A stretch of DNA of 64,000 bases. It comes from Fermentimonas sp. GTDB taxonomy: Bacteria > Bacteroidota > Bacteroidia > Bacteroidales > Dysgonomonadaceae. Positions within the stretch are counted from its first letter, which is position 1. Each line of letters starts with the position of its first letter. Positions 35,633 to 44,798 of the stretch are shown in pieces. Location of the stretch: assembly GCA_028709385.1 (NCBI GenBank), contig JAQVXD010000004.1, forward strand, positions 47,772 to 111,771, in the 5' to 3' direction. The notes beneath the pieces are model-generated. The model was not told the origin of the DNA and made no database searches. It worked only from the letters and a program-made list of their open reading frames with translations. A program made the position numbers and the translations under genes.

Positions 35633-38600
35633 TTAATTAATTGTCATTTGGAAACCTACGTTGAAAACACGGGTTGTTGGATAACTTAATCCACTACCAC
35701 CACCCTGTTCAGGGTCCCAAAGTTTGAAATTTGAAAATGTCAAGAGGTTGCTGCCACTTACGTAGATTCGCATATTTTTAATACTATACCCGATTTCTGC
35801 ATTCTTAAGTTTTAAGAATGAAGCATCTCTCAGCCAAAATGAAGATCCGGCAGTATTATTTCCATGGTCAATTTGAGTAAGACGTGGATATCCGGCATCA
35901 ACACTTTGATTATCAGGACTCCAATGATCATCAACAATCCACTGCATAACATTTCTGCGGGTATTTGTTCCAAAAGGATGCATACCTGACAACATCATCG
36001 AAGTGCGTGCAGCTCCCTGAAATAAGAATCCAAAATCAAACTTTTTATATCTGATACTTGGACCAAATCCATATATAATTTCCGGTACGGTAGGATAACC
36101 CATTCTTACGCGGTCATTACCTGTAATCATACCGTCAGTCTCACCATTTTTATCCGCAACATCTTTATACTTAATATCACCAACTCCAACATTTCCGGAA
36201 ATCTGCTGTTCCGGTCTGTTTGCAATTTCCGCTTCATCAATAAACAAACCTTCTGCAATATATCCTAAATGAGTGTTGAGAGGATATCCAACATTGATTA
36301 AGTTTGGATATTGTTGATCAATAGGCTCATCATATCTGGTCACTTCGTTCTGTGCAAAACTAAAAGTTCCCTTCATTTGAACCACAAAATCTCTGTTAAA
36401 CTGTTTTGTGTAATCAACAGATAAATCAAACCCCTGATTTCTAACCCCTGCAGTATTGGCAAACACTGCAGTATTGGCAGTACCTAAATAGGTTGGAATA
36501 GTCCCTCTTTGCTGAAAAATATTAGTTCGATTTTCACGGAAAACATCAGCTACTATTCTCAGATCATTAAAAAGATGTAAATCGAAACCTAAGTTTACTT
36601 TCTCACCTGTTTCCCATGTAAGATTATAGTTAGGATATCTGTTAAATACGGGACCCGATCTTGAGTAGTTTTGATCTATACCTGTTGTAAATCCAGCACC
36701 TGTCAGATTAACACTTGACATATAAACAAACCTTTCACCACCGATTCTGTCATTACCGACAAGACCCCATGAACCTCTGAGTTTAAGATAGCTTACAACA
36801 GGCAACAAAGGTTCAAACCATGATTCCTCACTAACATTATAACCTACAGCTACAGAAGGGAAAAATCCAAATCTGTTACCTTTAGCAAAGTTCTCAGATC
36901 CATTGTATCCGAAGTTAAACTCAGCCATATATTTGTTATCATAAGCATATGACAATCTACCTGCAAGGCTTTGTCCTCTCTGTGGCAAAGCATTATACAA
37001 TCTGCCTAAAGATGTATCCGTTCCTGAACTAATATTGTTCAGATTAAATTGCTCTTGATTATAAATTAACAAAGCATTCAAATCATGTGCTCCAAAGCTG
37101 CGTCTCCAGTCAATATTTGTTTGAAGATAAAACCATCTGTCACCATTTGTCGCACCTGTAGTACCAAGAATCGGATTCTGCTCAGTGTCTGCTTAGCCAA
37201 TTTCATAATCGACAGTATTATCCGGATTCCTTGTATAATTAGACAATACAAACATATTATATGGTGCACTTCTGTTTGTTGAAGTATAGGACCAGTTCTT
37301 AAATGATACAAGTGCATTTGCCGAAAGACCTTCGGTGATGAAGTCCAGCTTCTGGTCTAACTGCAAACTGGCAACAATTGTCGATGTAAACTCGTTACTT
37401 GTACCACTTACAAAACTTGCCAAAGGGTTATATGCCGGATTACTTCCAAATTTAAAACCTCCCCAACGTGTATAATTCACTGAAGGATCATCCGGATAAG
37501 TGATGGGGAAATCCACCGGGTTGATCTGCATAATTCCTCCATAATATCCTGCTACACTGCCACCCGGACCTGTTTTGTCCATCAAGTTAGCATTAAGACG
37601 TAACGAGAATTTTGTAGTTTCTCCTAAATAAGCGTTAATATTGTTTTGTAAGTTGTATCGCATTACGTCGATATTGTTATCAAAAGAATAATAATCACGA
37701 CTTCTGTTCTGCATCAGACCTGTCTCATGTGAAACAGAAATGCTGCTAAAATAGTCAGCTTTTTTTCCTCCGCCTCTGATGTTAAAATTCACTTTTTGAT
37801 TAAATGCATAATCTTTAAAAATCTCGTTATACCAATCAACATTAGGATAAACGTACGGATTTAATTGATTTTGTGTACCATAAATTTTATCTTCAGAATA
37901 TGGCAAAGCGTTACCTAAATTACCTACAGCTTCATTAAACAGATTCATATAAGTAACTCCGTCAGCCAACTTGATTTTACTGGTTGGCGTAGCAACATTA
38001 CCCTCAATCCTATAATTGATAATAGGCTTACTAAGGTCTGACCCTGTTTTTGTTGTAATGATCATTACACCATTCGCACCACGTGAACCATACATCGCTG
38101 TAGCTGTAGCATCTTTTAATACAGAAAAACTTTCGATAATTTCAGGATCAAGTGTGTTTAAGTCGCCTGCTGAAATTTCTACTCCATCCAGAACAATGAG
38201 TGGAGATGTAGCACCTCCGATTGTTGAAATACCACGTATATAAAAACTTGCTCCGTCTGCTCCAGGCTGGCCTGTTCTCTGATATGAAATTACACCTGCC
38301 AAACGACCGGCAAAACTGGTTGACAAATTTGCAGAAGGCACTCTCAATTCAGTAGGGCTGACAGTTTGAATCGACCCAACCATAGTTTCTCTTCTTTGTC
38401 CGGTTCCAAAAGCTGTAATAACAACTTCATCCAGTGCCTGTGTGTCCGGACTCATGAGTATAGTTCCAAGATTAATACGGTCACCCACCTCTATTCTAAG
38501 CTCATTATAACCAATATAAGTTATTATGAGTACAGTATTTGACCCCGATACAGGTATCGAAAAATTACCGTCAATATCTGTGACAGTACCTCTGTCGGAA

Positions 38601-39046
38601 CCTTCTATTCTGATATTTGCACCAATAATTGTCTCTTCTGTCTGTGCGTCAATGATCTGCCCAACTACATTTCTCTGTGAGGGTTGCTGATTCATAAGAA
38701 CATTAGTACCCTCAAAAGTTGTTTTGGGTGTTATAATAATGTTATTCCCTCTGATTATAACATTATAGTTACTTAATAATGTTCCGGTAAACTCTTCAAT
38801 AGACTCAAACTCAGTATCCATATTAACCTTCTGAGTGACATCCACCTCCTTGTTATTATACACAAATTTATATTCTGTTAGATTTTCAACGGCAGTTAGT
38901 GCTTCCAACAGAGTTTTGTTTTTCAACTGCAGGTCAATATTGTCAATCTGTGGCATTGCACTTAAGTGCGCAGTGATTATAAGAACTCCTATTAGTAGAA
39001 GTTGCTTTCTTCTGTTTTTTAATTTTAACAATAAACGATTTTTCAT
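35633..39046 (-). pseudogene. SusC/RagA-family TonB-dependent transporter interrupted by an in-frame TAA
   Basis: The full frame is 1138 codons long, but codon 618 (37193-37195) is TAA. The reading continues in the same frame on both sides: DYEIG, stop, ADTEQNPILGTTGATNG. It is thus a single nonsense change (for example CAA or AAA to TAA), not a frameshift or insertion. Before it lie a signal peptide, an STN domain (about 38-107) for FecR signalling, a carboxypeptidase-regulatory-like domain (127-200), the TonB box DEVVITAFG and the plug. After it lie the remaining beta strands, ending in FNVGFQMTIN. No ATG follows closely, so the second half is unlikely to be made alone. It may be real inactivation, phase or strain variation, or a base error in the read. 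Confidence 0.85.
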
Positions 39047-39197
39047 TCTAAATAATTCAAATGTTAGTCTTGATTTAAATTTTCTTTTGTAATCTTTAAT
39101 TTTACTTCTCTTAAAAATTGGTTGATCTGTTTACTTCGTTATCATTCTCATAGGCGTATTCACATTTATAAGTTAAAAATTATGTTTTAGGTATATT

Positions 39198-40175
39198 TCA
39201 GTTTAATATTATTGTTTTTCCGCTTCCTTCAGACCAAGTCAGTGGAATAATTTGCGACAAAAGGAACAAGGTCTCCTCCAATGGTTCTTCATCTATGGTA
39301 ATAGAAACCGGAGTATCTAAAATTTCACTATTATTGCAGACAATGTCAATATTATACCACTTTTCTAAATGAATAATCAGTTCATTCACAGGTATATTAG
39401 CAAAAGAAAGGTTATCCTCAATCCAACCGGTATATGAACTTGCATTTACTGTCTCGAGAATCGAGCTGCCATCCACACTGTTAAATTCAAACAATTCATT
39501 TGGTTTAATATTAAGATTAAAATCTGAATCATTTATTTTAATATTCACAGCTCCTGACTCCAGTACTGTTTGAGCAATATCTGAATCCACTCTGTCATTT
39601 ACCAGGAAAGTTGTTCCTAATACTTCAATTAAAATTTTAGGCGTCTCTACAGTAAAATTTTTTCCTTCCGACTTCACTACATCAAAAAGAGCTTCACCTG
39701 TTAGTTTTACTTTACGTGACTTGTTAAAATTCTTTGAGTAACTAATTGAACTTTGTGCATTTAGCCAAACTTGAGATCCATCCGGTAATACTATCTCCTT
39801 TTTATTATTGTCAGTTGTAAAGGTTTGAACTCCTCCTCCGATCAATTGATAGGGAGTAAATAATTGTAGCGTAATGAGGAGCAATATAACTGCAGCAACC
39901 GAACCCGTTGCTAATCTTATTAATTTATGATTTCTATGTCTCCGCTGTTTTTTATCAAACTCTTCCAGTTTAACTTTTACTTTATTCTCGTCTTGCAATA
40001 CTATATTTGATGCTTCCCATGTAAATGCAAAATTTCTAAAATAATTTTCATTATCTTTTGATTCAAGAATCCATTCCTTCAATAGTTTTTTCTCTTGGAC
40101 AGACATTACTTCATCCTCAAGATACTTAAATATCAAAGAGTCATGTTCGTTTGGACTAGATAGTTCAGAGGGCAT
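39198..40175 (-). CDS. FecR-family anti-sigma factor
   Basis: 325 residues. The N-terminal cytosolic part (about 1-80) carries FAFTWEASNIV. One membrane helix is at about 85-107. The periplasmic FecR domain begins TFTTDNNKKEIVLPDGSQVWLNA and is followed by LTGEALFDVVK, then a C-terminal STN-like domain (FANIPVNELIIHLEKWY) that meets the transporter. It holds the ECF sigma factor encoded upstream until the SusC STN domain signals substrate. It lies 104 bp after the sigma gene and 151 bp before susC. Confidence 0.94.
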   Translation of the reverse strand: MPSELSSPNEHDSLIFKYLEDEVMSVQEKKLLKEWILESKDNENYFRNFAFTWEASNIVLQDENKVKVKLEEFDKKQRRHRNHKLIRLATGSVAAVILLLITLQLFTPYQLIGGGVQTFTTDNNKKEIVLPDGSQVWLNAQSSISYSKNFNKSRKVKLTGEALFDVVKSEGKNFTVETPKILIEVLGTTFLVNDRVDSDIAQTVLESGAVNIKINDSDFNLNIKPNELFEFNSVDGSSILETVNASSYTGWIEDNLSFANIPVNELIIHLEKWYNIDIVCNNSEILDTPVSITIDEEPLEETLFLLSQIIPLTWSEGSGKTIILN

Positions 40176-40279
40176 AGAGTAAATTATTTTTGTTATATTC
40201 TATTAATAACACGAATAATTCGCTAAATACCCTACCTGTATCTTCAATTATTTTATTAAATAAGTATCACTTAATCCCT

Positions 40280-40813
40280 TTACAGCCTGTAGCCTCTGTT
40301 TTGGAGATGTTTGTTTAAAGAACTAAGGGCAAGTGATATATGTTTTTCAACTGTCTTAATACTAATCTCAAGCTTCTCAGCTATTTCTCTGTTCTTTAAA
40401 TTATCATGGCGACTTAATAAAAAAACCTCTTTACACCTTTCGGGCAGTTGTTTAACACAATCCAAAATTTCTTTCTCCACATCATCAAAGCTCAATTCTT
40501 CGTGCGCGGTGAAAGTAGTATACAACATATCCTCCAGCAGATCAGTTTGATAAGAAATGGGGATATTTTTATTTTCGGAAAGTTTCAAAAAATCAAGGCT
40601 TCTGTTGTGAGTAACTTTGTACAAATATGGTTTTACAGATTCAGATAAATCTATATTCTTTCTGTTTGCCCAAAGATCTGCAAATACATCCTGAATTATA
40701 TCTTCTGCGGCTGAATCATCACTCACGATACGACACGCAAAAATCCTTAACACATTATAATATGTCAGGTATATTATTTCAAAATCATCTCTGCTCATTA
40801 TAACACAATACAC
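40280..40813 (-). CDS. ECF sigma factor of the M60 Sus-like locus
   Basis: 177 residues. Region 2 carries RIVSDDSAAEDIIQDVFADLW and YLYKVTHNRSLDFLK. Region 4 carries QLPERCKEVFLLSR and NREIAEKLEISIKTVEKHIS, the helix-turn-helix. This is the sigma partner of the FecR encoded next to it and presumably drives the SusCD/M60 genes. It has a consensus housekeeping promoter and starts the locus. Confidence 0.95.
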   Translation of the reverse strand: MYCVIMSRDDFEIIYLTYYNVLRIFACRIVSDDSAAEDIIQDVFADLWANRKNIDLSESVKPYLYKVTHNRSLDFLKLSENKNIPISYQTDLLEDMLYTTFTAHEELSFDDVEKEILDCVKQLPERCKEVFLLSRHDNLKNREIAEKLEISIKTVEKHISLALSSLNKHLQNRGYRL

Positions 40814-40906
40814 AGTTCACACAATACTACTTTGAACTGATTGTTAAACCTTTATTAATGTTTAAAAAGTGGGAAAGTATTAATTTTACAACTAATACTT
40901 AATTTG

Positions 40907-40939
40907 CAAAGATATGAATACTTCCTTAGAATAATCAAA
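40907..40939 (-). promoter_or_regulatory. Promoter of the M60-locus sigma gene
   Basis: On the minus strand -33 TTTG (40936-40939) and -7 TATCTTTG (40907-40914) are 21 bp apart, an exact fit to the Bacteroidota consensus. The predicted start near 40900 gives a leader of about 87 nt. Confidence 0.8.
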
Positions 40940-41230
40940 TTTATTTAAAAAGATTAGGTATATAATTAAAATCAAACAGTGTCATTGTATATATTGAATT
41001 TATTTTTATGATCTATAGTGATTTTCATCCTGAAACACTATTAGATTAAGCAGGGATTGTAAAAATAGATAATATTAGCATAGTCCCGACAATCAGTAGA
41101 TAGTGTTAATAAAAAGCTGATTGCTAATCACATCTATGGATCTTCTTACGTCTCTCTGGAGAGTGCACTGCGTAACAAGTAATACCTACTATTATTAAAT
41201 CTATTTCAACGATGACTATATGATAACAAA

Positions 41231-41259
41231 GTTACGGCCGTAACATTTACGGCCGTAAT
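41231..41259 (-). terminator. Tandem 12-bp palindrome after the sulfatase gene
   Basis: TTACGGCCGTAA occurs twice (41232-41243 and 41247-41258), separated by CAT. Each copy is a perfect palindrome, and the two together can fold into one 12-bp hairpin with a 3-nt loop. On the minus strand it starts 9 bp after the sulfatase stop and is followed by CTTTGTTAT, a weak U-tract. It may be a terminator or 3' stabiliser, or alternatively a paired binding site. Confidence 0.5.
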
Positions 41260-41267
41260 ACTTATAT

Positions 41268-42860
41268 TTATCGATCTTTTATATGATCCAGGAATTCATT
41301 CAAATACCTGTCATTGAGTTCATCGCTGTCACCATAATATTCGCGCAGCTCCTTAAGTCTTTTGTGCATATCTGCCTGAACAACCTTATATTCAGGGTTA
41401 TTGTAGATATTTGTCATCTCCTGAGGATCTTTTTCAAGGTCGTACATTTCCCATTCATCTATATCATAATAAAAATGAATAAGCTTGTATCTCTTAGTTG
41501 AAACCCCATAGTGGCGTTTGACCATGTGTTCTGCCGGATACTCATAATAGGTGTAATAAACAGCATCACGCCATTCATCAGTTTCGCCGGAAACCAGTTT
41601 GCGGAACGACTCACCCTGCATCTCCTCAGGAGCCTTAACACCCGCATAATCGAGAATAGTAGGAGCATAGTCTAGATTTTGTACCAGATCATCAATCACT
41701 GTACCTGCCTTAATTTCTTTTGGATATCTTATTAATAACGGAGTTCGGAATGATTCCTCATACATAAACCTTTTATCAAACCAACCGTGTTCACCAAGAT
41801 AGAAACCCTGATCGGATGTGTAAATAACTACTGTGTTTTCATCAAGACCCGACTCTTTAAGAAAATCAAGCAGTTCGCCTACACCATCATCAACAGATTT
41901 AATAGTGCGCAGGTAATCCTTAATATATCGGTTATATTTCCATACAGCTATCTCTCTATCAGTCATATTAGCATAGTTGGCTTTAAACTCCTCATTTTGC
42001 GGAGTATAAACTGACAGCCAATGTTCCCTCTGTTCAGGAGTAAACCTCTTCAGCTGATTGTAAAAACCTGTACTGTCACCTTCCGGTGAAACAATAAATT
42101 TGAAGTCATGTCCCCATCTGGCATGACCGTGAACCTGCATCTCCTGCTCTTTTGCTGCTGTACCGCGGCCTTCATAATCATCAAAAAATGAAGCAGGCGG
42201 CTCAAAAGTCACATCATCATACAATGTTAGGTATTCAGGAGCAGGAAGCCAGTTTCGGTGTGGGGCTTTTTGGTGATATAATACAGCAAAAGGTTTATCT
42301 TTATCACGTCTGTTCTTTATCCAGTCGATTGTTTCATCTGTAATAATATCAGTACAATAACCCTCTTTTCTAATCTTTTCTCCGTTAATAAAGAAATCAG
42401 GATTATAGTAGTCACCCTGTCCCGGCAATACCATTGAATAGTCAAACCCCTGAGGGATACCATCCATGTGTATCTTACCGATCATTGCTGTCTGGTAACC
42501 GTTAGCCTGCAGAAGTTTCGGGAAATTAGGCTGATCCCAGTCGAATGGCTGTAAATTGTCAACTTTTCCGTTAACAAAACTATGCTTGCCTGTTAATAAA
42601 ACAGCGCGGCTTGGAGCACTGATAGAATTTGTTACAGTTGATCGGGTAAACATTGCACCCTCATCAGCCAGCCTGTCGATGTTTGGGGTTTCGTTTAGTC
42701 CGTGACCATAAGCACTGATTGCCTGATATGCATGGTCATCACTCATAATGAAAATGATATTCGGACGCTGTTGCTCTTTCTCCTGAGTCTGGCATGAAGC
42801 TAAAAGAGCCAGGGAGCCAAGACCTAATAATGTTGCTGAGTTTATAAAAATATGTTTCAT
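41268..42860 (-). CDS. Family S1 sulfatase lipoprotein, serine type
   Basis: 530 residues with a lipoprotein signal (LALLASC, Cys23). NIIFIMSDDHAY gives the metal-binding aspartates. The signature S81-A-P-S-R85 carries serine rather than cysteine as the residue turned into formylglycine, so it needs the radical-SAM maturase anSME, not encoded in this window. KIHMDGIPQGF, the YTSDQGFYLGEHGWFDKRFMY metal and substrate segment (split here only for description) and C-terminal YKLIHFYYDIDEWEMYDL are typical of S1. It removes sulfate from a sulfated glycan before import by the SusCD pair. It is the last gene of the second locus. Confidence 0.93.
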   Translation of the reverse strand: MKHIFINSATLLGLGSLALLASCQTQEKEQQRPNIIFIMSDDHAYQAISAYGHGLNETPNIDRLADEGAMFTRSTVTNSISAPSRAVLLTGKHSFVNGKVDNLQPFDWDQPNFPKLLQANGYQTAMIGKIHMDGIPQGFDYSMVLPGQGDYYNPDFFINGEKIRKEGYCTDIITDETIDWIKNRRDKDKPFAVLYHQKAPHRNWLPAPEYLTLYDDVTFEPPASFFDDYEGRGTAAKEQEMQVHGHARWGHDFKFIVSPEGDSTGFYNQLKRFTPEQREHWLSVYTPQNEEFKANYANMTDREIAVWKYNRYIKDYLRTIKSVDDGVGELLDFLKESGLDENTVVIYTSDQGFYLGEHGWFDKRFMYEESFRTPLLIRYPKEIKAGTVIDDLVQNLDYAPTILDYAGVKAPEEMQGESFRKLVSGETDEWRDAVYYTYYEYPAEHMVKRHYGVSTKRYKLIHFYYDIDEWEMYDLEKDPQEMTNIYNNPEYKVVQADMHKRLKELREYYGDSDELNDRYLNEFLDHIKDR

Positions 42861-42890
42861 CTAATAATTATTTTCCATTATGTATAAAAC

Positions 42891-42945
42891 TAATCCCGAA
42901 TCTAAAATAAAATTTTTAATGTTTTATATTTTCTATCCGGGATTA
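42891..42945 (-). promoter_or_regulatory. Intergenic stem-loop between susD and sulfatase
   Basis: TAATCCCG (42891-42898) pairs with CGGGATTA (42938-42945). The A+T-rich interior can pair further (AAAATATAAAA with TTTTATTTT, one bulge). On the minus strand the structure is followed by GTTTTAT. It lies at the same relative place as the hairpin at 32758-32790 in the other locus and may lower expression of the enzyme gene. Confidence 0.6.
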
Positions 42946-42972
42946 ATTAGACTTATAAATTAAACAATTAGT

Positions 42973-44787
42973 TTACCACCCTGGATTTTGCTCCCATTTA
43001 CCATCAGTAAGTGAAAGCATTCTAGTTTGAATAGGTAGTAAATAATCACGATTTACATCAAACCTCCAACCTCCTTCATAACCTTTGGGATTGCTGGGTA
43101 CAATATAACGAAAATCATCTTCTGGTGTACCGGTTAAGAAAAGATTGTTATCAGAAGGTTGGTCATAAATTAAATTGTTTTTGTATGCTGGATGTCCTTC
43201 CAGGTTACTTCCTCTAAAAAGTGCACCTTTTGGCCATTCTCCTACAATAAGTTCATCTGCAGCTGCCCAACGTAATATATCTTCTAATCGTCTGCCTTCA
43301 CAAGCTTTTTCAACTCTTCTTTCGCGACGTACTGCTTGGATGTATTTATCTAAATTTCTAAAAGCATAATCTGAATCTTGATTATATTCTCTGTCAAAAT
43401 CGACTGCGGGCATTCCTACTCTATCACGTAGTGGCTGTAATGCAGCAATTATTTTCTGTGCATTCGTGGCTCCGTCTAATTCAGCTAATGCTTCAGCATA
43501 ATTTAATAAAACATCTGCATAACGGAACTGAATAGCTGGTGTTGCTCCTTGTGTTTCAGCATCAAGATCACCAGTGAAGTCAATTTGAAGATGCTTTAAT
43601 AAAGAATAACCTGTTGTATTAGGCCAACTACCAGAGGGATCTAAAGGAGGTACAACATAGAAAGGAGGCAAATCGTCAGGGCGTAGTTGTTGTCCCGGAG
43701 TACAAACTGTTTGAGAAAGACGCGGGTCACGTACAGAAGGTAATAATTCATTTCCAAACACTTTTTTAGCGTTTAATTTTTCTTCTGCCACAAAAGGCTT
43801 ACCATCAATTGTTAAATAATCATCAACCAAAGATGCTGTAACTCCCACTTCTCCACCTCCTCTGTTTAAATAACGATTAACACTATTACCTATATGTGTT
43901 CCATCATACATTTTAAACCATAGAACCTCAGAATTATTTGATAAATCTGTTGTTTGGAACATCTTTCTATAATCATCATTCTTATTTCCTGTTGTATAAA
44001 TTTTCCAAACATTTCTATCCATTACCTCTTTTGCTGCACTAGCTGCTATTTCTAAGTAGCTTTTAATCTTTTCATCTGTTACTGAAGGATCATAAAAAGG
44101 AGTTTTTTTAGCTTTGTGATATTTCTCCCATGTCCCTTCAAATAGTGCAACTTCACTTTTCAATGCTCTTGCCACATCTCTATGGATACGCATTGAAGAG
44201 CTATTATTTTGTTCGCTTAAAAGAAGAATTGCATTATCTAAATCAGCTAATATACTATCTGCGATAGTTGTTCTACTATCTCTTTCCATTTTCATTATCT
44301 CAATGTTTGGATCAAGAGGTTTACTAACCCAGGTTAATTGGCCATAACTTACTAACATTTGGTAATAATACCATGCACGAAAAAAATAGCCTTCTCCAGC
44401 ATACTGATTGTATAAAGGAGAACCTTTTTCTGGATTTTCTCCGTCCAGATTGTTCAAAAAGAAGTTGACATTCCTTATATAATTATAATTTGTCAGACTT
44501 GAAGCACTACTTAAAGATGTTTCACCTGCTAAACGAGTACTAACAGAATTAGAAGACATATTATCGCTGTGTACGTCACTACCTGCGATTCCATCACCTC
44601 CTCCTACAATAAATGATTGATTTCGCACACCTGTCTCATAGAATTGATCAAGGTAGCTCATCATTTCACCGGTACTAGTGAAAGGGCTAGTTGTAGAAAG
44701 GACTCCTTCAGGCTCTTTATTTAAATCGTAACAAGAAGTTATTCCAAAAATTAAAGCTATATATATTATTAAATTTATTTTTTTCAT
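42973..44787 (-). CDS. SusD/RagB-family outer-membrane lipoprotein
   Basis: 604 residues with a lipoprotein signal (FGITSC, Cys19). The SusD N-terminal part has TGEMMSYLDQFYE and GEGYFFRAWYYYQMLVSYGQ. The C-terminal RagB part has RYADVLLNYAEALAELDGA, ALQPLRDRVGMP and YLLPIQTRML before the terminal NPGW. It lies 11 bp after susC and acts as the substrate-binding lid. The NPGW end is common to SusD proteins. Confidence 0.95.
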   Translation of the reverse strand: MKKINLIIYIALIFGITSCYDLNKEPEGVLSTTSPFTSTGEMMSYLDQFYETGVRNQSFIVGGGDGIAGSDVHSDNMSSNSVSTRLAGETSLSSASSLTNYNYIRNVNFFLNNLDGENPEKGSPLYNQYAGEGYFFRAWYYYQMLVSYGQLTWVSKPLDPNIEIMKMERDSRTTIADSILADLDNAILLLSEQNNSSSMRIHRDVARALKSEVALFEGTWEKYHKAKKTPFYDPSVTDEKIKSYLEIAASAAKEVMDRNVWKIYTTGNKNDDYRKMFQTTDLSNNSEVLWFKMYDGTHIGNSVNRYLNRGGGEVGVTASLVDDYLTIDGKPFVAEEKLNAKKVFGNELLPSVRDPRLSQTVCTPGQQLRPDDLPPFYVVPPLDPSGSWPNTTGYSLLKHLQIDFTGDLDAETQGATPAIQFRYADVLLNYAEALAELDGATNAQKIIAALQPLRDRVGMPAVDFDREYNQDSDYAFRNLDKYIQAVRRERRVEKACEGRRLEDILRWAAADELIVGEWPKGALFRGSNLEGHPAYKNNLIYDQPSDNNLFLTGTPEDDFRYIVPSNPKGYEGGWRFDVNRDYLLPIQTRMLSLTDGKWEQNPGW

Positions 44788-44798
44788 AATCCTTTTTT

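Larger units (their letters stand above)
40814..41267. other. 454-bp gap between the two Sus-like loci
   Basis: Apart from the sigma promoter (40907-40939) and the tandem palindrome (41231-41259) nothing stands out. There is no RNA gene signature and no credible frame. The gap is A+T-rich and contains only short motifs, such as a doubled CACAATAC near 40805-40830. Confidence 0.6.

Noticed and set aside
37078..37317. Separate 79-residue frame between the two halves of susC
   Set aside because: It is a different frame over the true coding sequence. The two susC halves are in one frame with a single stop, so no frameshift or inserted gene is needed.
40814..41267. tRNA or small RNA gene in the gap between loci
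   Set aside because: No cloverleaf or conserved RNA fold was found by eye; only the promoter and the tandem palindrome stand out.
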